Notes under the pieces: model-generated
The model's input: the letters and a program-made list of their open reading frames with translations, nothing else
Told to the model about the DNA's origin: nothing
The model's database searches: none
Origin: Solihabitans fulvus
GTDB lineage: Bacteria > Actinomycetota > Actinomycetes > Mycobacteriales > Pseudonocardiaceae
DNA length: 59,402 bases
Reading direction: 5' to 3'
NCBI RefSeq assembly: GCF_008386585.1
Contig: NZ_VUOB01000027.1
Location: forward strand, 63,897-123,298
In this document: piece after piece, positions 42,791 to 51,328 of the stretch
How positions within the stretch are numbered: the first letter of the stretch is position 1
Layout: each line of letters starts with the position of its first letter
Position numbers and translations under genes: made by a program

Positions 42791-42923
42791 GGTGGAGGGG
42801 AGTATTCCTTCGCGGCGGTGTCGTCAGCACGGAGCCCGACGTAGGGCGCCCGGTGCCGCCGGTCGGTGTTCGCATCGACGGAAGAGACCTCCGGTCATTG
42901 GCGTGCGCCCATGTACCGGAGGT
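42791..42923 (+). promoter_or_regulatory. yybP-ykoY manganese riboswitch with Shine-Dalgarno sequestration
   Basis: The consensus elements are present: GGAGGGGAGTA (42794-42804), the CGTCAGCACGG loop (42822-42832) and the closing AAGAGACCTCC (42882-42892). Stem P1 forms between GGAGG (42794-42798) and CCTCC (42888-42892). The same 3' strand extended, ACCTCCGGT (42887-42895), is perfectly complementary to ACCGGAGGT (42915-42923), the ribosome site of the next gene. Metal binding would therefore free the Shine-Dalgarno: a translational ON switch like alx of E. coli. AATAAT near 42778 may be the -10. Confidence 0.85.
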
Positions 42924-42930
42924 TGCTTAG

Positions 42931-43929
42931 GTGAATGTTCCCGTGTGGCTGTGGATCGCGACGATCGTTGGCCTCCTCGCTCTGCTGGCCATCGACCTCG
43001 TGATCGTCGACCGGAAGCCGCATGAGGTCTCCATCGGCGAGGCGGCCAGGTGGGTCGCCTTCTACGTGGCCTGCGCCATCGTGTTCGGTCTCGGCATCTG
43101 GTTCTTCGCCGGCGGCACCCAGGCCGGTGAGTTCTTCGCCGGTTACATCACGGAGTACTCGCTCAGCGTCGACAACCTGTTCGTGTTCGTCGTGCTGATG
43201 ACCGGGTTCGCCGTGCCCGCCATCCACCAGCACCGGGTGCTGCTCGTCGGCATCCTGGTCGCCCTGGTGCTGCGCGGCCTGTTCATCGCCGTCGGCGCGG
43301 CCGTCATCGCCCAGTTCAGCGCGATCTTCTACCTGTTCGGCGCGTTCCTCATCGTCACCGCGTACAAGCTGGCGCGCAGCCGCCACAACGGCGGGGGCGA
43401 GGAGGAGGAGTACAAGGAGAACGCGCTCGTCCGCGCGGTGCGCAGGGTGCTGCCGGTGACCAAGGAGTACCACGGCGAGAAGTCGTTCGTGCGGGTCGCC
43501 GGGCGGCGGATGGTCACCCCGATGTTCATCGTCATGCTGGCCATCGGCACCACCGATCTGCTGTTCGCCCTCGACTCCATCCCTGCCATCTTCGGCCTCA
43601 CCAAGGAGCCGTTCCTGGTCTTCACGGCCAACGCGTTCGCGCTGATGGGGCTGCGCCAGCTGTACTTCCTGCTCGGCGGCCTGCTCAACAAGCTGGTGTA
43701 CCTGTCGGTCGGGCTCTCGGTGATCCTCGGCTTCATCGGCCTCAAGCTGATCCTTGAGGCGCTGCACACCAACGCGCTGCCGTTCCTCAACGGCGGCGAG
43801 GGCCTGCCGGTGCCGACCATCAGCATCACGCTCTCGCTGACCGTGATCGTCGGCGTCCTGCTGATCACCACGGTCGCGAGCCTGATCAAGGTCCGCCGCG
43901 ACCCCACCGCCGTGAAGCAGCTGCACTGA
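42931..43929 (+). CDS. TerC-family membrane protein (manganese exporter type)
   Basis: 332 residues with about eight or nine transmembrane helices. TerC/Alx signatures are EYSLSVDNLFVFVVLM and the repeat-like TTDLLFALDSIPAIFGL, whose Asp residues within the membrane are thought to bind metal. Family members (Alx, MeeY, YkoY) export Mn2+ or supply it to secreted enzymes. The yybP-ykoY riboswitch upstream supports a role in manganese homeostasis. The start is GTG 42931, with GGAGG eight bases upstream inside the riboswitch's switching hairpin. Confidence 0.92.
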   Translation: MNVPVWLWIATIVGLLALLAIDLVIVDRKPHEVSIGEAARWVAFYVACAIVFGLGIWFFAGGTQAGEFFAGYITEYSLSVDNLFVFVVLMTGFAVPAIHQHRVLLVGILVALVLRGLFIAVGAAVIAQFSAIFYLFGAFLIVTAYKLARSRHNGGGEEEEYKENALVRAVRRVLPVTKEYHGEKSFVRVAGRRMVTPMFIVMLAIGTTDLLFALDSIPAIFGLTKEPFLVFTANAFALMGLRQLYFLLGGLLNKLVYLSVGLSVILGFIGLKLILEALHTNALPFLNGGEGLPVPTISITLSLTVIVGVLLITTVASLIKVRRDPTAVKQLH

Positions 43930-43952
43930 GGCGCGGCGGCCAGGGCAAGGCC

Positions 43953-44004
43953 GCGTTGCGGGTCCGTGGCTCCTGGGAAGGCAGGCGCCCCGGACCCACA
44001 ACGC
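43953..44004. terminator. Bidirectional terminator between terC-type and LCP genes
   Basis: GCGTTGCGGGTCCG (43953-43966) pairs with CGGACCCACAACGC (43991-44004) with one mismatch, enclosing a 24-base loop between two convergent genes. Confidence 0.7.
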
Positions 44005-44007
44005 AGG

Positions 44008-45828
44008 TCAGTCGACGCAGGGGATGTCGCCGCCGGTGACGGCGCCGCCCTGCTCACCCGTGGTCGGGATCGCGGCGCTCGTCGGCGCGGCCTGCGTCTG
44101 GCCGGACGGGTTCGGGTTGGGCAGCGCGGACGGCCAGGCGAAGTCCGCGCCGAGGTAGATCGACACCTGGCCCTTCGCGGCCTGCGCGCTGGACTGCACG
44201 GTGATGCCGAGCAGCTGCCCGAGCTTGTCGGCGTCGTCCTTCGCGCCGGTGCCGTAGAAGATCGTGGACGTGTCGCGCGCGTCGGTCGAGTTGGCCTGGC
44301 CCTTGCCGAAGCCGTGCGGGATCAGCGCGTCGAGCAGGTTCTGCGCGGCGAGGTTCTGGCCGCTGCCGTTGCGCACGTTGACCGTCGACCCCGAACCGGT
44401 CGGCACGGTGCCCTGGTTGGAGCCAGGGGTCGCGCCGGAGGTGGCGGGCGGCGCCTGCGACGGCGGGGTGCTGCCCGTCGCGAACAGCGTCTTCACCTCG
44501 GCCTGGATCTGCGGGATGTCGATGACGTTGACGTCCTGGCCGTGGATCTTGTCGTAGCCCTTGATCGGCAGGGTGTGGAACTCGGTGTTGCCACCGGTCA
44601 GGCCGGACGCCTCCTGCGCGAACGTCAGGATGTCCAGCTTGTCGTCGATCACCACGTCCTTCTTGGCCACCTCGATCAGGCCCTGGAGGGCGCCGAGGTT
44701 GCCGAACACGCCTTGGTTCTTGAGCTTGTAGGTGATCGAGGCGAGGAAGGCCTGCTGCCGGTGCGTGCGGTCGAGGTCGTTGTTCTGGAGGCCGTCGCGC
44801 TGCCGCACGAACGCCAGCGCCTGCGCGCCGTTGAGGTGCTGCTTGCCCTTGGGGAAGTCCGCGCCGGACTTGGGGTCCTTCACGGCGTTGTTCAGGCACA
44901 CGTCGACGCCGCCGAGCTGGCTGGCCAGGTCGTAGAACCCGGAGAGGCTGATCTCCGCGAAGTGGTTGATCGGCACGTTGAGCAGCTTGGTCAGGTTCGC
45001 GATCGTGGAGTTCCTGCCGGCCTCACGGCTGCGCGACTCCAACGTGGGCAGGTCCTTGATGCCCTGGTTGTAGAGCTTGTTCCACTCCTGGTCCTTGGCG
45101 AGACCGTAGGCCTCCTTGATCTTGCCGGACTTCTGGCCGTCCGGTGCGTCGACGAAGGTGACGTAGTCGTCGCGGGGGACCGACACGGCGGTGACCTTGC
45201 TGCCGTCGTTGGGGATGTGCAGCACGATCATGGTGTTGGTGTTGTAGCCGCCCTCGCTGCCGTCGCCGGCGTGCAGGGCCTCCAGCACGTCCTTGGGCAG
45301 GTCCTCGCCGTTCTGTCCCTTCCTGGTGGTCAGGCCGATCACCAGGATGTTGACGGCGCCCTCCTTGTTCTTGGGCGCCTCGGCGACGGTGGCCTGCGAG
45401 GTGGTGATGCCCTGTTTCACCTCGCGGATCTTCGCCCACGCGATGCCGGTCAGCAGCAGCACGAGCACCGAGACCAGCGAGACGAACACGCGGCCGGTGA
45501 TCCGCGCGGTGCGCACGGCCGCGGACTCCACCCTTGGCGCTGACCGGTCGTCGGAGACGGGCGAGAGGACGTCGGTCGCCCCGGCGAGGTCGTCGCGCTG
45601 GATCGGGCGGCGCGGCACGGGATTGGGCCCGGACGGCTGGTTGCGCCCCGAGGGGCCCGAGGGCCTCGGCGGCACGGGACGCCCCTGGCCGACCCGGGGT
45701 CGGTCCTGCGGGGCCCGGTCCTGCCGGGGACCACCGGACGAGGGTCGTCCTGTTCCGTCGCGACCCTGCTGCGGCTGACGCCGCCCGTCGCCTCCCGGTG
45801 GGAAACGCCGGTCGTCCTCGTACTCCAC
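44008..45828 (-). CDS. LytR-CpsA-Psr (LCP) family cell-wall glycopolymer ligase
   Basis: 606 residues: a Pro/Arg-rich cytoplasmic N-terminus (about 1-115), one transmembrane helix (VFVSLVSVLVLLLTGIAWA), then the extracellular LCP domain (about 160-400) with LVIGLTTRKG, VSVPRDDYV and ALAFVRQRDGL, and a C-terminal LytR_C domain (about 470-570) behind a Pro/Ser/Gly linker. LCP enzymes transfer polyprenyl-linked polymers such as arabinogalactan or teichoic acids to peptidoglycan. The Arg residues in the RQRDGLQNNDLDRTHRQ block are the expected pyrophosphate contacts. GTG 45828 has GAGGAG upstream. The longer start is less likely. Confidence 0.93.
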   Translation of the reverse strand: MEYEDDRRFPPGGDGRRQPQQGRDGTGRPSSGGPRQDRAPQDRPRVGQGRPVPPRPSGPSGRNQPSGPNPVPRRPIQRDDLAGATDVLSPVSDDRSAPRVESAAVRTARITGRVFVSLVSVLVLLLTGIAWAKIREVKQGITTSQATVAEAPKNKEGAVNILVIGLTTRKGQNGEDLPKDVLEALHAGDGSEGGYNTNTMIVLHIPNDGSKVTAVSVPRDDYVTFVDAPDGQKSGKIKEAYGLAKDQEWNKLYNQGIKDLPTLESRSREAGRNSTIANLTKLLNVPINHFAEISLSGFYDLASQLGGVDVCLNNAVKDPKSGADFPKGKQHLNGAQALAFVRQRDGLQNNDLDRTHRQQAFLASITYKLKNQGVFGNLGALQGLIEVAKKDVVIDDKLDILTFAQEASGLTGGNTEFHTLPIKGYDKIHGQDVNVIDIPQIQAEVKTLFATGSTPPSQAPPATSGATPGSNQGTVPTGSGSTVNVRNGSGQNLAAQNLLDALIPHGFGKGQANSTDARDTSTIFYGTGAKDDADKLGQLLGITVQSSAQAAKGQVSIYLGADFAWPSALPNPNPSGQTQAAPTSAAIPTTGEQGGAVTGGDIPCVD

Positions 45829-46035
45829 GCTCGCTCCTCGCCCCATCCGCAAACGCAATCCGCAGGCGGTTCAGCGTGTGGGCCGCGTTCCGCCTCCTCC
45901 GCGGCACCGACACCTGATCCGCATGGAACAAGACGATCGAGCCGAGCGAGAGGTTGCCATCAACTTTCCGGGAAGTGGCCTGGTCAGCTCGTAGTCGTGA
46001 CGCAGTTCACCGTGACTGCCGCCGGCTATGACACT

Positions 46036-46070
46036 GCGTGCCCGAACGCCGACGCAGCGTTCGGGCACGC
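46036..46070 (-). terminator. Terminator for the amidohydrolase gene
   Basis: A perfect 14-bp inverted repeat GCGTGCCCGAACGC (46036-46049 and 46057-46070) with a 7-base loop lies 20 bases beyond the 3' end of the minus-strand gene at 46090. It can act in both directions. Confidence 0.8.
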
Positions 46071-46089
46071 GGTCAGGAATCTCGGACGG

Positions 46090-47298
46090 TCACGCGACCC
46101 GCGTGCCGTCCTGCCACACGCCCCGGATCGCCGCGCGCAGCGCCGCGCCGCCCTGCGGGATCAGCGCCTCCGCGTCGCCCTCGACGAGCACGAGGTCCGC
46201 GCGCTTGCCCGGCTCGACGGTGCCGAGCTCCTGGTCGAGGCTCATCAGCTCGGCGGCCGAGCGGGTCGCCGCGTGCAGCGCCTGCGCCGGCGTCATCCCG
46301 CACTCCACCAGCAGGGCCAGCTCGTCCAGGTTGTCGCCGTGCGGGCCGACACCGGAGTCGGTGCCCATGGCGATCCGCACGCCGGCCGCGATGGCCGCCC
46401 GCACCGACTCGGTGTGCTGCGTGATCATCGACTTCGCCTTGTCCACCATCGACGTCGGCAGCCCGTCGGCGGCCGCGATCGCCATCCTCGGCGCGACCAG
46501 CGTCGGCACCAGCCAGGTGCCGCGCTCCAGCATCAGGCCGATCGCCTCGTCGGTCAGGAAGATCCCGTGCTCGATCGACCTGATCCCGTTGCGCACCGCG
46601 GTGAGGATGCCCTCGGTGCCCTGCGCGTGCGCCATCACGTGGATGCCGGCGGCGGTCGCCTCGGCCACCATCTCGGCGACCTCGTCGTCCCGGAAGTGCG
46701 CGTGCTTCGGCTTGGACGTCGGCGACAGCACCCCGCCCGAGGTGGCCACCTTGATCACGTCGGCGCCGTCGCGGATCAGCTCGCGGACCTTGCGCCGCAC
46801 CTCGGCCGGTCCGTCGACGACCGATCCCGGCCTGCCGGGGTGCGGCACGAACGTGGTGACGGTGGTGCCGCAGGGCATCCAGTCGTCGCCGTGGCCGCCG
46901 GTCTGGGACAGCATGTTGATCGCGATCTGCATGCGGGGGCCGGGCACCAGGCCGCGCCGCACCGCCTCGGCGATGCCGAGGTCGGCGCCGCCGGCGTCGC
47001 GCACGGTCGTGATGCCGGTGGCGAGGGTGGTGCGCAGGTTCGCGGCCGCCTCGTAGAACTGGAGCGAGAACGGGGTGCTCAGGTCGCGCAGCAGGTTGAC
47101 GCCGCTGAGCACGACGTGCACGTGGCAGTCGAACATGCCGGGTAGCAGCGTGTGCCCGCTCGCGTCGATCGACTCGTCGCCGTCGAGGCCGTGCCCGACC
47201 TCGACGATCCTGCCGTCCTCGATCGCCACGTCGGCGTCGGCCGCGGCGGCTCCGGTGCCGTCAAACAGGGTCCCGCCGGTGAACACGGTGCGCGTCAT
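46090..47298 (-). CDS. Amidohydrolase, Xaa-Pro dipeptidase/imidazolonepropionase-like
   Basis: A 402-residue metal-dependent hydrolase. The HxH metal motif is FDCHVHV (His 59, His 61), followed by the TTVRDAGG segment, the His residues in MAHAQG and SIEHGIFL and the Asp in MGTDSGVGPHGDN. These are the markers of the amidohydrolase superfamily subgroup that includes Sgx-type prolidases and carboxypeptidases acting on Xaa-Pro or N-acyl amino acids. No signal peptide, so cytosolic. It diverges from the S9 peptidase gene, a fitting partner for peptide degradation. Confidence 0.9.
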   Translation of the reverse strand: MTRTVFTGGTLFDGTGAAAADADVAIEDGRIVEVGHGLDGDESIDASGHTLLPGMFDCHVHVVLSGVNLLRDLSTPFSLQFYEAAANLRTTLATGITTVRDAGGADLGIAEAVRRGLVPGPRMQIAINMLSQTGGHGDDWMPCGTTVTTFVPHPGRPGSVVDGPAEVRRKVRELIRDGADVIKVATSGGVLSPTSKPKHAHFRDDEVAEMVAEATAAGIHVMAHAQGTEGILTAVRNGIRSIEHGIFLTDEAIGLMLERGTWLVPTLVAPRMAIAAADGLPTSMVDKAKSMITQHTESVRAAIAAGVRIAMGTDSGVGPHGDNLDELALLVECGMTPAQALHAATRSAAELMSLDQELGTVEPGKRADLVLVEGDAEALIPQGGAALRAAIRGVWQDGTRVA

Positions 47299-47306
47299 AC
47301 CGAAAA

Positions 47307-47335
47307 ACTCTAGCGTCGATCAAGAACATTCGTAA
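47307..47335 (-). promoter_or_regulatory. Candidate promoter of the amidohydrolase gene
   Basis: On the minus strand TTACGA (47330-47335), 17 bases and TAGAGT (47307-47312) precede the ATG at 47298 by eight bases, without a Shine-Dalgarno. On the plus strand TAGCGT (47357-47362) lies eight bases before the GTG of the S9 peptidase. Both genes may thus have leaderless messages. Confidence 0.45.
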
Positions 47336-47370
47336 GCCTTGCTAAGGGAGTTCGGGTAGCGTGCTGTCTC

Positions 47371-49314
47371 GTGCGCCCCGAAGACGTTGCCAAGATGCTC
47401 GTGCCAGGCACCCCGACTCTGCACGGTGACCTGCTGCTCGTCGATGTCGCGAGCCCCGACCTCACCGCCGACTCCTACCGGGGCGGCCTGCACCGCGTTC
47501 CGCTGGACGGCTCCCCGGCCGCGCCGTGGACGCACGGCGACCATGACCAGTCCGCCCAGCTCTCCCCGGACGGCCGCCTGGTCGCGTTCCTGCGCGCCAA
47601 CGGCAAGGACAAGCCGCAGCTGCACGTCATGCCGACCGAGGGCGGCGAGCCGAGGAAGCTGACGGACCTGCCGCTCGGCGCTGGCGCACCGGTGTGGTCG
47701 GCCGACTCGCGCCGGATCGCCTTCACCGCGCGGATCCCCGAGGAGGGCCGGTACGGCACCCCGCTGTCCGCCGAGGACGGCGCGGAGCCGCCGACCCCGG
47801 ACGCCGAGGCGCCCAGGCGCATCACCCGGCTGTCCTACCGCTCGGACGGCGTCGGCTTCCTGGCCGACCGCCAGCCTCGGCTGTTCGTCATCGACGCGCT
47901 GGCCGACCAGCCCGAGGCGCGGCAGCTCACCGACGGCGCCTTCGAGGTCGCCAGCCCGGCCTGGACGCCGGACGGCGCACACCTGGTCTTCGTGGCCGAC
48001 CGCGACCTCGGCGCCACCGACACGCTGCACTCCGACCTCTACGCGGTGCCGGTCGACGGCGGCGACCCCGTGCTCGTGGTGCGTGGCAACGGCTCGGTCG
48101 CGCTGCCCGTCGTCACCGACGACACGGTCTACTTCCTCGGCGAGGAGTACACCGGCATCAACATGGTGGCCCGCAACACCGGCCTGTGGGCCGCGCCGCT
48201 GCGGCTGGACGGCACCGCCGTGCCGCGCAGGCTCACCGACGAGGAGACCGTCGACTGCGAGGGGCGGTCCGGGAACCCGGTGGTCACCGCCGACGGCGTG
48301 CTGGTCTGCGTGCGCAACCGGGGCGCGGTCGAGCTGCGCAGGGTGCCGGCGGACGCCGACCGCGCGCCGCTCGCCGACCTGCCCCGGCTGGCCGGGGAAC
48401 ACGCGAACGTCAAGGCGTTCGCCGTCGACGGCGGCCGGATCGCCGCCGTCGTGTCCACCCCGGACAGCCCCGGCGAGGTCGTCCTGGTCGACGGCGGCGA
48501 GCGCGTGCTGACCGAGTACTCCGCCGCGCTGCGCGAGGCCGGCGTGCGGCCGGTCCGCGAACTCACCGGCTCGGCCTCGGACGGCTACCCGGTGCACGGC
48601 TGGCTGGTGCTGCCCGAGGGCGAGGGCCCGCACCCGGTGCTGCTCGCGGTGCACGGCGGCCCGTTCATGTACCACGGCTGGGGGTTCTTCGACGAGGCCC
48701 AGGTCTACGCGTCCGCGGGCTACGCCGTCGTGCTGCCCAACCCGAGGGGATCCGCCGGATACGGCCAGTCGCACGGGCAGGCCGTGATCGGCGCGTTCGG
48801 CACGGTCGACGTCGACGACGTGCTGTCGGTGCTGGACGTCGCGCTGGCCGAACCGGAGTGCGACGCGGACCGGGTCGGCGTCATGGGCGGCTCCTACGGC
48901 GGCTTCATGACCGGCTGGCTGGCCGCCCACCACGGCGGCCGGTTCAGGGCGGCGTGGAGCGAGCGCGCGGTCAACGCGTGGGACTCCTTCACCGGCTCCT
49001 CGGACATCGGCTGGTTCTTCGCCGACGCCTACTGCGGCAAGGACCCTGACGTGCAGCGCGCGATGAGCCCGCTCACCCACGTCGACCGGATCACTATGCC
49101 GTTCGCGGTGGTGCACTCCGAGCAGGACTGGCGGTGCCCGCTGGAACAGGGCCAGCGGATGTTCGTCGCGTTGCGGCGCAACGGGGTCGACGCCGAACTG
49201 CTGATCTTCCCCGGCGAGGGCCACGAGCTGACCAGGTCGGGCAGGCCGAGGCACCGCAGGCAGCGCTTCGACGCTGTCCTGGAATGGTGGTCGCGGCATC
49301 TCGCCGAGAGCTGA
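47371..49314 (+). CDS. S9-family peptidase (acylaminoacyl/prolyl oligopeptidase-like)
   Basis: 647 residues with an N-terminal beta-propeller (about 30-350, with TolB-like repeats such as SPDGRLVAFLRANG and SADSRRIAFTARI) and a C-terminal alpha/beta hydrolase domain. The nucleophile is GGSYGGFM (Ser 508), the Asp is in VHSEQDWRCP and the His in GEGHELTR. It is a soluble serine peptidase that releases acylated or ordinary amino acids from short peptides. GTG 47371 has no Shine-Dalgarno. The last codons form part of a tandem duplication downstream. Confidence 0.93.
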   Translation: MRPEDVAKMLVPGTPTLHGDLLLVDVASPDLTADSYRGGLHRVPLDGSPAAPWTHGDHDQSAQLSPDGRLVAFLRANGKDKPQLHVMPTEGGEPRKLTDLPLGAGAPVWSADSRRIAFTARIPEEGRYGTPLSAEDGAEPPTPDAEAPRRITRLSYRSDGVGFLADRQPRLFVIDALADQPEARQLTDGAFEVASPAWTPDGAHLVFVADRDLGATDTLHSDLYAVPVDGGDPVLVVRGNGSVALPVVTDDTVYFLGEEYTGINMVARNTGLWAAPLRLDGTAVPRRLTDEETVDCEGRSGNPVVTADGVLVCVRNRGAVELRRVPADADRAPLADLPRLAGEHANVKAFAVDGGRIAAVVSTPDSPGEVVLVDGGERVLTEYSAALREAGVRPVRELTGSASDGYPVHGWLVLPEGEGPHPVLLAVHGGPFMYHGWGFFDEAQVYASAGYAVVLPNPRGSAGYGQSHGQAVIGAFGTVDVDDVLSVLDVALAEPECDADRVGVMGGSYGGFMTGWLAAHHGGRFRAAWSERAVNAWDSFTGSSDIGWFFADAYCGKDPDVQRAMSPLTHVDRITMPFAVVHSEQDWRCPLEQGQRMFVALRRNGVDAELLIFPGEGHELTRSGRPRHRRQRFDAVLEWWSRHLAES

Positions 49315-49498
49315 CCAATCACCGAGGGCTGACCAATCGGCGGGAATCCGGGCCCGGCGTTGGCGGTGCGGGCCGGCGTGCGGCACCCGCTGCGCTGTCC
49401 TGCAATGGTGGTCGCGGCATCTCGCCGAGAGCTGACCAATCGGCGGGAATCCGGGCCCGGCGTTGGCGGTGCGGGCCGGCGTGCGGCACCCTCTGCTG
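49272..49498. repeat. Tandem duplication of the 3' end of the S9 peptidase gene
   Basis: Copy A (49272-49392) contains the last codons and stop of the peptidase gene plus downstream sequence. Copy B (49393-49498) repeats it almost without change, including the codons for EWWSRHLAES and the TGA. Copy A carries an extra 18-base partial repeat (CTGAGG/CTGACCAATC region, 49321-49338). The unit runs up to the start of the GNAT gene. The age must be low, given the few differences. Confidence 0.95.
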
Positions 49499-49499
49499 G

Positions 49500-50072
49500 A
49501 TGCAGTGGATCGTGCGCCGGGGTGAGCTGGACGACGCGGCGGAGATCGCCAGGATCAACGTGGCCGCCTGGCAGGGGGCGTACCGGGGGATCGTTGCCGA
49601 CGCGGTGCTCGACCGGATGCTGCCCGAGAGCCGCCTGCCGGGCTGGACGCGGTGGCTGACCCTGCCGGAGCCGCACGCGGTGTTCGTGGCGACCGACCGT
49701 GAGGAGCGGATCGGCGCGTACTGCGCGGTCAGCGGCGTCCGCGAGGACAACGACGACCACCCCGACCTGTCCACCGGCGAGCTGATCGCGATCTACGCCG
49801 ACCCGGCCTTCCAGGGCACCGGCGCTGGCCACCAGGTGCACGAGGCCGGCGTGCGGCACCTGGCCGGGCAGGGGTTCCGGTACGCGGTGCTGTGGGTCTT
49901 CGAGGCCAACACGCGCTCGCGGGAGTTCTACGAGGCGCACGGCTGGCGGCACGACGGGGCCGTGCAGAGCTCCGAGCTGGCCGAGCAGGAGCTCCCGGTG
50001 GTCCGCTACGCCCGCTTCCTCAGCGCGGGCCGCACGGCGCGCTATCCCTCGGGTCAGCCGAGGAGGGTGTAG
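49500..50072 (+). CDS. GNAT-family N-acetyltransferase
   Basis: A 190-residue GNAT. The opening IVRRGELDDAAEIARINVAAWQGAYRGIV is the typical beta1-alpha1-alpha2 region. Motif A is ELIAIYADPAFQGTGAGHQVHEAGVRHL, where the expected R/QGxGxG/A turn is QGTGAG, and VLWVFEANTRSREFYEAHGWRHDG is the motif B end. The start ATG 49500 begins within the end of the tandem duplication, so its promoter may have been altered by that event. The acceptor is unknown. Its 3' end overlaps the convergent RES gene by 19 bases. Confidence 0.88.
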   Translation: MQWIVRRGELDDAAEIARINVAAWQGAYRGIVADAVLDRMLPESRLPGWTRWLTLPEPHAVFVATDREERIGAYCAVSGVREDNDDHPDLSTGELIAIYADPAFQGTGAGHQVHEAGVRHLAGQGFRYAVLWVFEANTRSREFYEAHGWRHDGAVQSSELAEQELPVVRYARFLSAGRTARYPSGQPRRV

Positions 50073-50710
50073 TTGAGCTCCTCGCACACGCGGGCGAGCG
50101 GCAGGTCGAGGCCGGGGTGGTCGAGCGGCAGCAGCACGTCCGGCGCGGCCGGCAGGCCGCTCGCGCCCGGCGGGTCCCACAGGCAGATCGCCGGGTCGCC
50201 GGAGTCCATCGACGACCGGTACCACAGGCCGTCCAGCTCGGGATAGGCCGCGCGGATCGCCCGCGCCCACGCCTGGGTCAGGTGCTTGGGGCCGCTGCTG
50301 ATCTCCTGCGACGCGCCGACCCTGGTCGGCCACAGGCCGGCGAGGTCGAGCAGCCGCAGGGTCCGCCTCGGCCGCAGCACGACCAGGAAGGGGCGGCGGG
50401 TGGTTCTGTCCACAATGGACGTTGCCTGGAACACCTCGGCGATGCTCGTCCGCACGGACAGCCCGAAGTAGAGGACGCCGTGCTCGTGCGACGGCACCGG
50501 GATGCCGTCCGGCGTCTGCGGCTGCGGGTCGAACCTCGCGTGCGCCAGCGGGCCGGTGAACCGGAAGGTGTTCCAGCGCTGCGGGTGCAGGCCCGAGGAG
50601 GTGAACACGCGGACCAGCCTGGTCGCCCTGTGCACCGCGACAACGTCCTCGGTGCGGCGCAGGAACGCCTGTAGGACGGCCGGGGCCGGCGGCTGAGGGA
50701 GCCGTGCCAT
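50054..50710 (-). CDS. RES-domain toxin (NAD+ phosphorylase type)
   Basis: A 218-residue RES protein. The conserved residues that give the family its name are visible: Arg 28 (VHRATRL), Tyr 81 and Glu 92 (YFGLSVRTSIAEVF) and Ser 166 or 167 (GLWYRSSMDSG). RES toxins such as MbcT degrade NAD+ and kill or arrest the cell. It lies 33 bases downstream of the Xre-type antitoxin gene, in the antitoxin-toxin order. ATG 50710 starts the frame. Neighbouring genes suggest no other role. Confidence 0.88.
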   Translation of the reverse strand: MARLPQPPAPAVLQAFLRRTEDVVAVHRATRLVRVFTSSGLHPQRWNTFRFTGPLAHARFDPQPQTPDGIPVPSHEHGVLYFGLSVRTSIAEVFQATSIVDRTTRRPFLVVLRPRRTLRLLDLAGLWPTRVGASQEISSGPKHLTQAWARAIRAAYPELDGLWYRSSMDSGDPAICLWDPPGASGLPAAPDVLLPLDHPGLDLPLARVCEELNYTLLG

Positions 50711-50743
50711 GCGGTTGGGTCGTCTCTCGTCCGGGAACGGTAG

Positions 50744-51328
50744 TCAGGCCGGGGTGCCGAGCGCGGCGGCGAGCGCGGCGACGCGGCGGGGGTCCCCGCC
50801 GGCCAGCAGCCAGTCGCGCGGCGTCGCGGGCCTGTCTCCGATCTGGAGGTCGTCCTGCTGCGTGGTCATGAACGCGGCGACCACGAGCGCCGGCTGGTCC
50901 TTGGGCACCGCGGCCAGCACGGTGTCCAGGCCGGGCAGCACCCCGGCGTCGGCGAACTGCCACGCGGGCAACCGCCAGCCGCCCTTGTCCTTCCAGCCGA
51001 CCAGCCGGCCTGCGGCGATCCGGTGCCGGATCCTGCTGCTGTCCACGTTGAGCTGCCGCGCGGCGGCGGCGACCGTCAGCGCCGAGTCGCGCAGCACGGT
51101 GTGCATGGCGACCGTCCTGGCGCGCGCGCCCGTGTCCTCGGTGCGGTGCGCGGACAGGTCGAGGCCCACGTCGGCGAGGACGGACTGCTCCTCGACGGTG
51201 AAGTAGGCGGCCGGGTCGGGGTGCGGCGGCGTCAGCTTCTTGGCGACGTCTTCGACCAGCGACAGGAACTCCGTCGCGGTCACTCCGAGGCCGGCCTTCG
51301 CCAGCACCGTCTCCAGCGCAGGACTCAT
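50744..51328 (-). CDS. Xre/MbcA-type antitoxin
   Basis: A 194-residue protein paired with the RES toxin. An internal helix-turn-helix (LTVAAAARQLNVDSSRIRHRI, about 85-105) would bind the operator, and the C-terminal ATPRDWLLAGGDPRRVAALAAAL resembles the Xre/MbcA/ParS toxin-binding domain, where DWL and GGDP recur. The N-terminal region is helical. ATG 51328 is chosen: a -10-like TACTGT stands six bases upstream with no Shine-Dalgarno. A GTG two codons earlier is an alternative. It neutralises the RES toxin and probably represses the operon. Confidence 0.82.
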   Translation of the reverse strand: MSPALETVLAKAGLGVTATEFLSLVEDVAKKLTPPHPDPAAYFTVEEQSVLADVGLDLSAHRTEDTGARARTVAMHTVLRDSALTVAAAARQLNVDSSRIRHRIAAGRLVGWKDKGGWRLPAWQFADAGVLPGLDTVLAAVPKDQPALVVAAFMTTQQDDLQIGDRPATPRDWLLAGGDPRRVAALAAALGTPA

